NCBI GenBank assembly: GCA_919901855.1
Contig: CAKKQC010000016.1
Coordinates: forward strand, 1 to 50,900
DNA length: 50,900 nucleotides
Origin: a bacterium
Lineage (GTDB): Bacteria > Oederibacteriota > CAKKQC01
Direction: 5' to 3'
Below are positions 1 to 7,568 of the stretch, piece after piece. The notes below the pieces were generated by a model. The model worked only from the letters and a program-made list of their open reading frames with translations. It searched no databases and was not told the origin of the DNA. Each line of letters begins with the position of its first letter. Within the stretch, counting starts at the first letter, position 1. Made by a program: the position numbers and the translations under genes.

Positions 1-1
1 G

Positions 2-53
2 ACTGTTCACGTCCATCGCAATGACTTCCGTCAGCTTTTCAGCATCCTGCTAG
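2..53. repeat. Left terminal inverted repeat (IS-end-like)
   Basis: These 52 bases match the reverse complement of 50849-50900 at 51 of 52 positions (the difference is at position 35). The inner edge, CTAGCAGGATGCTGAAAAA read inward to outward, has the look of an insertion-sequence terminus, and similarity stops abruptly after CTAG. No transposase is present, so the element body, if any, lies outside the window. The stop codon (TAG, 50-52) of the adjacent toxin-like gene lies in this repeat. Confidence 0.85.
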
Positions 54-367
54 GCGCCCGGATTGCGCCGGTCGAAGACCCCCTGCCAGTCGAGAGCCTT
101 GTCGTATGCCGAGTCGTGCGCATCCACCGTGATGATCACGGCCCTGTGTTCGAAGGGGCGAAGGACATACACAAGTCTGAGGTTGTCGATATTCAGGCTT
201 CGCTTGCAGTAGAGCTCCCGGTCCTTGTGCGCACCGACCATGGGATTACGAAGGATGAGCGATTCCTTCTCCAACGCTTCTCGCTGCTGCGACTGGGAAA
301 GCCTCCTCAGATCCTGCTCGGATTGCTCTGTCCAGTCCACCTGGGTGATCGTGACATCAGAGGCCAA
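50..367 (-). CDS. RelE/ParE-like toxin
   Basis: This 105-residue protein resembles RelE/ParE-superfamily toxins, which act as ribosome-dependent mRNases or gyrase inhibitors. The N-terminal VDWTEQSEQDLRRL matches the usual first strand and helix. The central NLRLVYVLRP followed by VIITVDAHDSAYDKA matches the strand core of the fold. The start is a TTG at 367 that overlaps the stop of the upstream antitoxin-like gene, so translation is probably coupled. The fold core looks complete, but the last residues and the TAG stop fall on the edge of the terminal repeat, so the native C-terminal tail may have been replaced by an insertion. Function is inferred from family resemblance only. Confidence 0.7.
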   Translation of the reverse strand: MASDVTITQVDWTEQSEQDLRRLSQSQQREALEKESLILRNPMVGAHKDRELYCKRSLNIDNLRLVYVLRPFEHRAVIITVDAHDSAYDKALDWQGVFDRRNPGA

Positions 368-611
368 GCCGCTTCCTCAACTGCTCGGTCGAATGCACGC
401 GACCACTCTGAATGTCATCATCGGCCTTTCGCACCCGGTTCATGAACTCAGGAGTGTTCAGCATGTCGAAGTCCTCGGCGGAGTGCGCGGGCTCGAACTG
501 GAGTGCTTCTACCCCTCCGCCTGACATCCGCATGCTGGTCATGGTGGCACCGAAGAAGGAACCGATATTGCCCCCAAGTCCCGCGGACAGGGTGACCACA
601 TCAGTGCTCAT
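357..611 (-). CDS. Antitoxin-like small protein
   Basis: An 84-residue protein whose ATG at 611 overlaps the stop of the upstream gene (ATGA, 608-611). Its stop at 357-359 overlaps the start of the RelE-like toxin. The C-terminal part (MNRVRKADDDIQSGRVHSTE and following) resembles the toxin-neutralising tail seen in Phd/YefM and other RelB-like antitoxins (ALEDIKAGRV...EEV pattern). The N-terminal half is Gly/Met/Ser-rich and not recognised as a DNA-binding domain. The position just before a toxin-like gene and the overlap at both ends support an antitoxin role, which is inferred. Confidence 0.6.
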   Translation of the reverse strand: MSTDVVTLSAGLGGNIGSFFGATMTSMRMSGGGVEALQFEPAHSAEDFDMLNTPEFMNRVRKADDDIQSGRVHSTEQLRKRLGL

Positions 612-997
612 CGCTCCTCCGCCTTGACCTTGCACCAGAGGCTGGTCCTGCCCAGGACGCTTTCGCCTTCCATGAGAACCACCTCGTACCGCCCTTCATA
701 CGAGAGTACGAAGTTGCTCAGAAGGACCGCCTGGTCGATCTGCCCTTCTTGTTCCGGAAAGACGACCTTACCCTCTATCCATGCAGCTCCATCGTCCTTT
801 CCCTTTGGACCTGATACCTGAACACGCAGGCTATGCGTCCCGGTTCCGCGAGTACGAAAACACACGTACATCTTCCGAACGAGGGCCGGGAGCTCCTTGA
901 CACTCACGGTCTCAAAGACCCCGTAGTAAATTCGCTTCCCCGAATTCGAGTCCTGGATGGCATCGTCGCATAGAATCAATCCATCTACCGAGATCAT
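608..997 (-). CDS. DUF6941-like conserved hypothetical protein
   Basis: A 129-residue protein, first gene of a three-gene operon ending in a toxin-like gene. It begins with ISVDGLILCDDAIQDSNSGK and a GVFE segment. This pattern (an N-terminal CDxxI, a link to ligand-free FE, then alternating strands) resembles the DUF6941 family of predicted beta-sandwich proteins. No signal peptide or membrane segment is present and the function is unknown. The start at 997 is supported by TAAGCT at 1004-1009, six bases upstream, with no Shine-Dalgarno sequence. Base composition across this operon is visibly less GC-rich than in the neighbouring genes, suggesting acquisition by transfer. Confidence 0.65.
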   Translation of the reverse strand: MISVDGLILCDDAIQDSNSGKRIYYGVFETVSVKELPALVRKMYVCFRTRGTGTHSLRVQVSGPKGKDDGAAWIEGKVVFPEQEGQIDQAVLLSNFVLSYEGRYEVVLMEGESVLGRTSLWCKVKAEER

Positions 998-1003
998 GCT
1001 AAT

Positions 1004-1033
1004 AGCTTAGCGGTCGTCGGCCCGGAGGATCAA
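1004..1033 (-). promoter_or_regulatory. Promoter of the DUF6941/antitoxin/toxin operon
   Basis: The -10 box TAAGCT lies at 1004-1009, six bases before the ATG at 997. A -35-like TTGATC lies at 1028-1033, 18 bases further upstream. The spacing would place transcription initiation at or next to the A of the start codon, so the transcript would be leaderless. Confidence 0.55.
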
Positions 1034-1123
1034 GAGGGAAAGGTCCCGGCACGACACTCCGACCGGTACCGCGCGTAAGGTTCGCGGCTTGGCCTTCGCC
1101 AGACCTTGCCGCCGATGCGGCAG

Positions 1124-1129
1124 TAGAAT
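1124..1129 (+). promoter_or_regulatory. Extended -10 box, leaderless start
   Basis: TAGAAT lies six bases before the GTG at 1136, with GGGCGC between. No convincing -35 hexamer was found at 16-18 bases. There is no Shine-Dalgarno sequence before this GTG. Confidence 0.55.
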
Positions 1130-1135
1130 GGGCGC

Positions 1136-1990
1136 GTGAAGCGTCCGGCGATCCGCCGACCGATACGGAAGCTCTACGTCATGACCGATCTCGAGGGCGT
1201 GGCCGGAGTGCTGAACTCCCAGGACTGGTGCCTCGACGACGGCCGGTTCTACGAGCGGGCCAGGGTCCTGCTGACCCTCGAGGTGAACGCCGCCGTCAGG
1301 GGGTTCCTCGCCGGCGGCGTCCTCGAGGTCGTGATCTCGGACGGCCACGGGCCGGGCGGGATCGATCCGGACCTCCTCGACCCCCGCTCGGAGCTCATCC
1401 GCGGCTGGCCGAACGGCTGGCCGCTGGAACTCGACAAGACGTACGACGCCCTCGCGTTCGTGGGCCAGCACGCGAAGGCGAGCTCGCTGGGAGCCCACCT
1501 GTGCCACACGCAGAACATGCAGCACATCGACTTCGCCGTCAACGGCGTCTCCCTTGGCGAGTTCGGCCAGCTCGCCGTCTGCGCGAGCGAGCTGGGCATC
1601 CCCGTGATCTTCGGGTGCGGGGACCTCGCCTTCGCGAAGGAGGCGGAGGCGCTCGTCCCCGGCATCGAGACCGTGGCCGTCAAGCGCGGCGTGCGCCGCG
1701 CCGGTCCCGGAGAGACCCTAGATGACCACGCGTACCGGCAGCACAACGCGGGCGCGATCCACGTCCCGCCCGAGCGGGCGCGCCGGCTCATCGAAGCGGG
1801 CGCGCGCCGGGCGGTCGCCATGGCCGGGACGCGGGGGCCGGGGCTGATCCCGCTGACCCCGCCCTTCGAGCGCGTCGTCGTCCTGAGGCGGCACGAGGGC
1901 CATCCCGCGAGAACGGTCTCGCGGGAACGTCATTCCACCAGCGTCATCGCCCTGCTGAACATGCCCTATCACCCCGAACCAGAGATATAG
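1136..1990 (+). CDS. M55 family D-aminopeptidase (DppA-like), copy 1
   Basis: This 284-residue protein belongs to peptidase family M55, zinc enzymes typified by DppA of Bacillus subtilis, which releases N-terminal D-amino acids from short peptides. The metal ligands are in place: D18 and E20 in MTDLEGVAGV, H71 in SDGHG, H112 in VGQHAKAS and E142 in GEFGQ. Their spacing matches D8, E10, H60, H104 and E133 of DppA. No signal peptide, so cytoplasmic. The GTG start at 1136 is chosen because TAGAAT sits six bases upstream; an internal ATG at codon 16 would remove part of the first strand. A close paralogue follows 18 bases downstream, indicating tandem duplication. Substrate is not known. Confidence 0.92.
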   Translation: MKRPAIRRPIRKLYVMTDLEGVAGVLNSQDWCLDDGRFYERARVLLTLEVNAAVRGFLAGGVLEVVISDGHGPGGIDPDLLDPRSELIRGWPNGWPLELDKTYDALAFVGQHAKASSLGAHLCHTQNMQHIDFAVNGVSLGEFGQLAVCASELGIPVIFGCGDLAFAKEAEALVPGIETVAVKRGVRRAGPGETLDDHAYRQHNAGAIHVPPERARRLIEAGARRAVAMAGTRGPGLIPLTPPFERVVVLRRHEGHPARTVSRERHSTSVIALLNMPYHPEPEI

Positions 1991-1996
1991 AAGGAG

Positions 1997-2002
1997 TACA
2001 AT
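1997..2002 (+). promoter_or_regulatory. -10 box, leaderless start of M55 copy 2
   Basis: TACAAT lies six bases before the ATG at 2009 (spacer CCCACC). A GAAGGAG at 1990-1996 could act as a distant ribosome binding site for read-through mRNA from the first paralogue, so the gene may be translated from both leaderless and leadered messages. Confidence 0.5.
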
Positions 2003-2008
2003 CCCACC

Positions 2009-2839
2009 ATGAAGACCGACCGGATCTACATCATGACCGACCTCGAAGGCGTGGCCGGCGTCGAGAACTTCGAACAGTGGTGCTTCACCAAGGGCCGGTA
2101 CTACGACCGCGCCCGCGCGCTGCTGACGGCCGAGATCAACGCGGCGGTCAAGGGGTTCTTCGCCGGCGGGGCGAAGTCCATCGTCGTCTCCGACGGCCAC
2201 GGCGACGGCGGCGTGGACCCGGAGACGATCGACCCCAAAGTGGAACTGCTCCGGGGCTGGCCGAACGGCTGGCCGCTCGAGCTGGACAAGTCCTTCGACG
2301 CCGTCGCGTTCGTTGGCCAGCACGCGAAAGCCTCGACCGTGGGCGCGCACCTCGCCCACACCCAGAGCCTGCACTGGATCGACTGCACGGTGAACGGCGT
2401 CTCCATCGGCGAGTTCGGCCAGGTAGTCGTCTGCGCGAGCGAGCTCGGCATCCCCGTGATCTTCGGGTGCGGCGACCTCGCGTTCACGAAGGAGGCGCAG
2501 GCGCTCGTCCCCGGCATCGAGACCGTGGCGGTCAAGCGGGGCTTGAGGCAGGACAACGGCATTGACCTCAACGAGCGCGACTACACCCGGCACAACGCCG
2601 GCGCGATCCATGTCCCGCCCGTCCGGGCGCGGAAGCTCATCGAGGCGGGCGCGAAGCGGGCGATGGCGCGGGCGAAGAAGGGCCGGTACGGGATCGTCCC
2701 GCTGAAGGCGCCGTTCGAGCGGGTCGTGACCTACCGGCCGAACGACGAGTTCAAGACGAAGCGGATCTCGCGGGAGACGCACCCGACGAGCGTCATCGGG
2801 GTCCTGAATATGCCGTTCGACCCCAAACCATTGACTTGA
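2009..2839 (+). CDS. M55 family D-aminopeptidase (DppA-like), copy 2
   Basis: This 276-residue protein is a close paralogue of the preceding gene and keeps all M55 metal ligands: D11 and E13 (MTDLEGVAGV), H64 (SDGHG), the VGQHAKAS histidine and the GEFGQ glutamate. The family cleaves peptides with an N-terminal D-residue and acts as a ring-shaped cytosolic complex in DppA. The two copies share long identical stretches (for example GWPNGWPLELDK and VPGIETVAVKRG) but differ near the C-terminus, so they may have different substrates or form a hetero-oligomer; that is inference. The stop overlaps the TTG of the next gene by four bases (TTGA, 2836-2839). Confidence 0.92.
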   Translation: MKTDRIYIMTDLEGVAGVENFEQWCFTKGRYYDRARALLTAEINAAVKGFFAGGAKSIVVSDGHGDGGVDPETIDPKVELLRGWPNGWPLELDKSFDAVAFVGQHAKASTVGAHLAHTQSLHWIDCTVNGVSIGEFGQVVVCASELGIPVIFGCGDLAFTKEAQALVPGIETVAVKRGLRQDNGIDLNERDYTRHNAGAIHVPPVRARKLIEAGAKRAMARAKKGRYGIVPLKAPFERVVTYRPNDEFKTKRISRETHPTSVIGVLNMPFDPKPLT

Positions 2840-4026
2840 GCCCGGACGAGAACGCGTCAACCGACGGGGCCTCCGAAGTCCGCTGGGCCCACCGGGTCCC
2901 GAAGGAACCGATCCGCCGGCTCTACGAGTCCGAGGCGGCCGGAGTGATCGACGAGGCCCTGCTCGACGACGTCGGCACCCGGTTCGCGATGCGGTGCGAG
3001 AGCATCCTCGCCGTCGCGGAGGCCAATCGCGGGATCGTCCGGTGCCCGCGGTGCGACCGCGAAAGCCGCGAGTCCGTGATCCACCGCGACGGCGAGGGAG
3101 CGGAAGAAGAGCCGCTCCGGTGCCCGGCCTGCGGCTGGACGACCACGTGGGGCGCGTACCGCAGGACCTGGACCCGGCGCCAGCTCAGCCAGGGCGCGGC
3201 CGAGTCGGCATTCCGCGGATTCCTGGCACGGTGGAAGGCCGCAAAGATGCCCGCGCAGAAGATGATCGCCGTGGACCAGGTCATCCATGCGTTCCACGCC
3301 TTCCTCATGCGTCACAAGCAGACGGGCGAACGCAGGACCATGCCGACGCGCGCCGTCGCCGTGAACCTGATCGAGGGACGACTCGCCGATGTCATCGAGT
3401 TCCTGGATGGGATCGCGGGCACAGACCGGAAGTCGCCGGACCTGGAGCGGACAGCCGCGGACTGGCGCGCCCGGATCGCGGTCAACCGGACGATCGAATG
3501 GGGCCGGTGGAAGATGGCGGACAAGCCCAGCACGAAGGCCATCCTCATCCGTGACGCGACCGCCTCGGACCTGCCGGTGCTCGACGCCGTGCGTCCGGGC
3601 GACGCGATCCACCGAGACCGGATCCGGGACGCCGACGGAAGGATCCTGCGCTACCTCCTCGTCGAGGCGGGCGGCCTCGTCGTCGGGTTCGGCGTCCTCG
3701 TCCTCGCCCAGCCGTCGTCATGGCCGAAGATGAAGCACTTGCCCCAGATGCTGGACCTGTTCATCCGGCCCGACCTCCGGGGCCACGGCTACGGCAGACT
3801 CCTCATCGCCGCCATGGAACGGATGGCGAAGGACGACGGCCATGACGAGATGCGGCTCGGCGTTGATCCGGAGAAGAACGCGGCCGCAATGCGGCTCTAC
3901 GCCCGGCTGGGCTACGTCCCGATCGACCCGGCCCCCGTCGAGGACCGATGGGAGTTCGTGGACTCCGCCGGTGTCGTCCACCGGGGCGTCGAGATGATCA
4001 TCCACATGCGCAAGCCGCTGGTCTGA
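2836..4026 (+). CDS. Zinc-ribbon domain protein fused to GNAT acetyltransferase
   Basis: This 396-residue protein has two parts. Residues 20-230 carry VPKEPIRRLYESEAAGVIDE and a zinc ribbon with CPRC and CPACGW knuckles about 30 residues apart. This resembles a conserved hypothetical protein found alone in other bacteria. Residues 235-396 form a GNAT N-acetyltransferase fold: IRDATASDLPVLD at the first strand, LDLFIRPDLRGHGYG as the acetyl-CoA-binding motif A (R-x-x-G-x-G), and NAAAMRLYARLGY as motif B. The TTG start overlaps the stop of the M55 gene, so it is translationally coupled to it. The acceptor is unknown. A role in modifying an amino acid or peptide released by the M55 enzymes is inference. 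Confidence 0.8.
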   Translation: MSPDENASTDGASEVRWAHRVPKEPIRRLYESEAAGVIDEALLDDVGTRFAMRCESILAVAEANRGIVRCPRCDRESRESVIHRDGEGAEEEPLRCPACGWTTTWGAYRRTWTRRQLSQGAAESAFRGFLARWKAAKMPAQKMIAVDQVIHAFHAFLMRHKQTGERRTMPTRAVAVNLIEGRLADVIEFLDGIAGTDRKSPDLERTAADWRARIAVNRTIEWGRWKMADKPSTKAILIRDATASDLPVLDAVRPGDAIHRDRIRDADGRILRYLLVEAGGLVVGFGVLVLAQPSSWPKMKHLPQMLDLFIRPDLRGHGYGRLLIAAMERMAKDDGHDEMRLGVDPEKNAAAMRLYARLGYVPIDPAPVEDRWEFVDSAGVVHRGVEMIIHMRKPLV

Positions 4027-4039
4027 CGCGGCCGGCGGG

Positions 4040-5137
4040 TCAGCGGCCCAGGAATTCCCGGCCGAACCGGAGGCCGTGGTCGTAGAGGGCGCGGATGTTG
4101 TCCAGCGGGGTCTCGGGCAGGATCGAGCTGGTCGACGCCAGGGCGAACCCGCCGCCCGGCGCCGCGACCCGGAAACACCGCTCGACATCCCGCCGGACGT
4201 CGTCCGCGGCCCCGAACGGAAGGGTCGTCGTGACCGACACGCTCCCCCAGAGGACGAGCTTGCGCCCCTCGCGCGTCTTCCGTGCCGCCACGCCCTCGAG
4301 CGTGCACCCGGTCTCCTCCTGGAAGCCCTGGAACCCCGCCACCCCGATCCGGTCGACCAGCCGTCCCAAGACCGGCCGCACGTCCCCGTCGCAGTGCCAG
4401 ACGATCCGGATGCCCGCCGCATGCAGGGGCTCGACTGCCCGCGCGAGCGCCGGGAAGTAGAGGCGGTCGAGGGCGTCGAGGGAGCAGATCGGCCCGGCGT
4501 TGAAGCAGATGTCCTGGCCGCCGTAGACGAACGGCGCCAGCCCGTGCTCCGCGACCGCGCGGACGACGGCCAGGTTCGCCAGCCGCCCCTCCTCGGCCGT
4601 GTACGAGAAGTAACGGGCCAGGTGCTCCGGGTACAGGGCCAGCGCCTCGAGGTAGTGGTCGTACCCGAACCTCGTATAACCCCCCATGAAGTCCGACTGC
4701 CCGAAGTCGCCGAGGAAGAGGATGCCGCCCCCCGCCAGCTCGCGGAGTTTCAGGATCGGGCGGGCGTAGGCGTCCGCGGCGGCCCCGGTGTCGAACCCCG
4801 CCGCCAGCGTGGCCGGGTCGGGCAGGGCCTCGATCCAGTCGCGGACGTCCTCGGCGGACGAGAACCGGGGCGCCCCGGCAGGCCCCCCTTCCCCCGGCGC
4901 GAACGGGTCGGCGGCCAGGTGCTCGACCCGCCGGGAGGGCATCACGAACTGCGGGCACAGGTTGGCGCCCGCCCTGAGATAGGCCCCGACCACGGTCGGG
5001 ACGGGGTCCGCGTAGATGTCGTGGCGCCCCGAGAACTCGCGGAAGAACCCGCGATGCATGGCCCACGACGCGAGCAGGCACGGCTCCGCGACCCGTTCCA
5101 GCCACAGGGTCCGCGCCGCCACCTCCTCGCCGTTCAA
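4040..5137 (-). CDS. Uroporphyrinogen decarboxylase superfamily protein, possible Zn-dependent methyltransferase
   Basis: A 365-residue URO-D superfamily TIM-barrel protein. The superfamily includes HemE and the MtaA/CmuA corrinoid methyltransferases, which use a zinc bound by His and Cys. Here IVWHCDGDVRPVL (H248, C249) followed by C278 in ETGCTLEGV fits the zinc-methyltransferase type better than HemE, whose N-terminal substrate arginines are not evident. The TTG start at 5137 overlaps the stop of the APC permease gene (TTGA, 5134-5137), so the two are coupled. The permease may import the substrate; a methylated amine or amino acid is a guess. No corrinoid protein is encoded nearby. Confidence 0.75.
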   Translation of the reverse strand: MNGEEVAARTLWLERVAEPCLLASWAMHRGFFREFSGRHDIYADPVPTVVGAYLRAGANLCPQFVMPSRRVEHLAADPFAPGEGGPAGAPRFSSAEDVRDWIEALPDPATLAAGFDTGAAADAYARPILKLRELAGGGILFLGDFGQSDFMGGYTRFGYDHYLEALALYPEHLARYFSYTAEEGRLANLAVVRAVAEHGLAPFVYGGQDICFNAGPICSLDALDRLYFPALARAVEPLHAAGIRIVWHCDGDVRPVLGRLVDRIGVAGFQGFQEETGCTLEGVAARKTREGRKLVLWGSVSVTTTLPFGAADDVRRDVERCFRVAAPGGGFALASTSSILPETPLDNIRALYDHGLRFGREFLGR

Positions 5138-6441
5138 GGGCGGGCCGCGATCACGCTGAGCCAGTAGCAGACGGGCCCCAGCCCGATGACGATCAGGCTG
5201 AAGACGAGCCCGCTCATGCCGAGGATGGTCTCGGCGTCGGCGCGGACGAAGGACAGGACGATGAGGGCGGTCGGGCCGACGCAGACGGCCACGACACCCC
5301 ACAGGCCCCCCGGAATGCGGTAGGGCCGGCGCAGGCCGGGCTCGCGCACGCGCAGGACCACGAGGGCGGCGAACTCGAGGAGCATCGAGAGCCCCGAGAG
5401 CAGGACGTCGAGGACGACGACGCTCACGAACCCGAGCCCCTGGCAAACCGCCCAGGTGGCTGCGCTTGCGAGCAGGGAGACCACGGGAACGCCGGTCTTC
5501 GGATGCTTCCACGCGAAGATCCGGGGCAGGTATCCGTCCTCGGCCATGACCATGGGCAGGCGGGTCAGCGACAGGACAAGGGCGTTGAACGTTCCCGCGT
5601 TCGCGGCGGCGCCCGCGACCACGACGGCGCCCGCCAGCATCGTGCCGCCGAGCACGCGCGCGATGTCCGCCCAGCCGCCCGTGGACCAGAGGCCGAGGTC
5701 GATCCCGGCCCAGGCACAGGCGGCCACGGGGATCACGTAGCTGAGCGTAACGATCGTGACGCCGCGGAGCATCGTGAGGGGGTAAGTCGTCGCCGGTCGC
5801 TCGACCTCCTCGGCCACCGTCGAGGCGTTGTCCCAGCCCATGTAGTTCCACATCGCCACCATGACCCCGCCGAGCAGGTCCAGACCCCCCGGCGGCGCGG
5901 GCGCGGGACCGGCGACGGGCGCGTGCGCGAGCGCAAGTCCGACGAGGACGACGAACGGGGACAGCACGAGCGCGGTCAGCACCGCGGAGCCCCGCCCGAT
6001 CTCGCGGGCGGGCAGGAGGTTCCAGGCGACGCAGACCGCGATCATGGCCGATCCGACCGCGACCGGCCACCACCCCTGACCGAGCACGGGAAACAACCGG
6101 GCGAGGTACGCGGCGAAAAGCGTTGGGTAGATGGCCATGTCGAACATGCTCCCGGCCAGGCTCAACCACGCCTCCTGGTAGCCCCAGAACGGCCCCATCG
6201 CCCGGCGGACCCAGGCGTAGAATCCGCCCTCCTTCGGGATCGCGCTCGCGAGTTCGCTCACCATGAGCCCGGTCGGAATGGCCCAGACCAGGGGGGTCAC
6301 GATCAGGATGAACATGGCGGCGGCGTACCCGCCCGCCTTCCCGACGATGTCCTCGAGCCCGTAGGGACCTCCGGCGACGATGCAGTACGTGGCCGCGAGC
6401 AGGCCGAGGGCCGTTAGCTTGGTGGGGCGGCCCCGTCGCAC
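5134..6441 (-). CDS. APC family amino acid permease
   Basis: This 435-residue integral membrane protein has about twelve hydrophobic segments and the APC hallmark near the N-terminus (IVAGGPYGLEDIVGKAGG, where related transporters have GGPYGIE). This is followed by PTGLMVSELASAIPKEGGFY, the second-helix motif of the superfamily. It would import amino acids or related amines across the inner membrane with protons or by exchange. It begins with GTG at 6441, seven bases after the stop of the small upstream gene, and its end is coupled to the URO-D-like enzyme. Substrate cannot be read from sequence. Confidence 0.9.
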   Translation of the reverse strand: MRRGRPTKLTALGLLAATYCIVAGGPYGLEDIVGKAGGYAAAMFILIVTPLVWAIPTGLMVSELASAIPKEGGFYAWVRRAMGPFWGYQEAWLSLAGSMFDMAIYPTLFAAYLARLFPVLGQGWWPVAVGSAMIAVCVAWNLLPAREIGRGSAVLTALVLSPFVVLVGLALAHAPVAGPAPAPPGGLDLLGGVMVAMWNYMGWDNASTVAEEVERPATTYPLTMLRGVTIVTLSYVIPVAACAWAGIDLGLWSTGGWADIARVLGGTMLAGAVVVAGAAANAGTFNALVLSLTRLPMVMAEDGYLPRIFAWKHPKTGVPVVSLLASAATWAVCQGLGFVSVVVLDVLLSGLSMLLEFAALVVLRVREPGLRRPYRIPGGLWGVVAVCVGPTALIVLSFVRADAETILGMSGLVFSLIVIGLGPVCYWLSVIAARP

Positions 6442-6448
6442 CGGGGCG

Positions 6449-6688
6449 TCAGCCCTGGGGCGCAGGCTTAGCCGGGGCGGCCCGGCCGACCCAGTCCTCG
6501 ATCGCCTTGGCGATGGAGACCAGTTGCTTCGGGGTCATCCGCTTGACCGGGAACCGGCCGCCCGCCATCGAGATCGCGACCTTGAGGTCGCCGCCGTCAT
6601 AGGACTTCAGCGACGCCGTGAACTTCTGCCCATCCACGTCGACTTCCCGGTTTTCCAGCTCAACATCCTTGGCCGCATCGTATGGCAT
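6449..6688 (-). CDS. Small conserved-looking protein of unknown function
   Basis: A 79-residue soluble protein with start ATG at 6688 chosen because AGGTGGAGGG lies just upstream. It has two or three predicted strands (VDVDGQKFTASLKSYDGG, LKVAISMAGGRFPVKR), one helix (MTPKQLVSIAKAIEDWV) and an Ala/Pro tail. The strand-strand-helix order faintly recalls PC4-like single-strand binding proteins, but I see no diagnostic residues. It is the first gene of the operon with the APC permease (7-bp gap) and the URO-D-like enzyme. Confidence 0.65.
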   Translation of the reverse strand: MPYDAAKDVELENREVDVDGQKFTASLKSYDGGDLKVAISMAGGRFPVKRMTPKQLVSIAKAIEDWVGRAAPAKPAPQG

Positions 6689-6734
6689 ATTCCCTCCACC
6701 TTTCCCTACATCTGCGTTTCGTTGTATGCGGAAT

Positions 6735-7367
6735 TCAGGATACCCCGCGCGCCCTCCCCCGCGCCATACCGTGATTCCCCGTCCTCCCACGTTCGCTTCC
6801 CGCCGGCCCCTCACTCCCGCTGGTACCCTTGTCGATGTCGAAACCAATGCGCCGGTGAGGCGGATCGGGAGGCGGCAGTAGTAGCGGGCGTATCTGCCGG
6901 TAGAGATCCCGAAGCGCCGAATCGTGCTCGATGAGGTTCTTCTCTATGAACGACAGGCGCTTCTCCATCGTCACGCGCGACAGCAATTCCCGCCGCATGC
7001 GTAGGAAGGTGCGAACCACGAAGAGACTCATATGAACCGCGCGGGGACTGTTCAGGACGGTAGCTGCCATGAGCGCACCGTGCTCGGTGAACACCCGCGG
7101 CGGCTATCGCCTGCCACCGTGGGAACTTGATATTCCAAATTGGAATATCAAGTTCTCAAACTCCTTGCCAGTCAACACGAAAGAGAAGTACCCCGGGAAC
7201 CGATCCATGTTCCGACCGACAGCCTTGTTGAAGTTCCCAGTCGTCACCCCGTATAGCGATGCCAAGTCGCTGTCCAGAACCACATGGATCCCCCGGACGG
7301 TGAAGATGCGGACATCCGGCTTCGCCTTCGCAGTCACCTCGGCCGCCGCTACCGTGTTCTGGTTCAC
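6735..7367 (-). pseudogene. ORF6N domain protein interrupted by one in-frame TAG
   Basis: A single reading frame of 210 codons is broken only by TAG at 7104-7106. Before it lies a complete ORF6N N-terminal half (VRIFTVRGIHVVLDSDLASL, then NFNKAVGRNMDRFPGYF and HGGRR). After it, in the same frame, lies the rest (VFTEHGALMAATVLNSPRA, a helical linker, and PPDPPHRRIGF). Family members usually have Tyr after GGRR, so TAC to TAG by one base change explains the break. ORF6N domains are DNA-binding modules common in phages and mobile regions. The GTG start at 7367 has AGGAGG seven bases upstream. Calling it a pseudogene assumes no suppression; TAG is an ordinary stop elsewhere in the window. Confidence 0.75.
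7123..7155. repeat. Perfect 33-bp palindrome inside the ORF6N gene
   Basis: Two 16-base arms flank a single central base: left arm 7123-7138, centre 7139, right arm 7140-7155. It is AT-rich in a GC-rich surrounding, codes for NLIFQFGISSS of the ORF6N protein, and ends about 16 bases from the premature TAG. It could be an operator, a recombination site or a coincidence of codons. Confidence 0.8.
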
Positions 7368-7568
7368 GGGCCCCTCCTGATTCAACAGTACCGCTTCCAG
7401 CGCCGACCGAAAGATGGAAACCGGGCGGTTTGCCACGGTGTGGGCAAGGAGACCTGGGCGCTCCGCCATTCCGGAGCTCCGAAGCGATGCCCCCACGCCC
7501 TCCGCCGGAAGGTGGCCGCAATTCGCGACCACCTCCTCCTTCTCGGCGAGGGGACTGGACACTCCCAT

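Noticed and set aside
6449-6688. Assignment of the 79-residue protein to the PC4 single-strand DNA-binding fold
   Set aside because: Only the secondary-structure order and an FPVKRMTP-like turn resemble it; no diagnostic residues are visible, so it was left unassigned.
7104-7106. Recoding of TAG (suppression or pyrrolysine-type reading) in the ORF6N gene
   Set aside because: TAG ends several intact genes in the window (for example at 1990, 18367, 25745 and 32253), and there is no downstream insertion element or suppressor tRNA evident, so a nonsense mutation is simpler.
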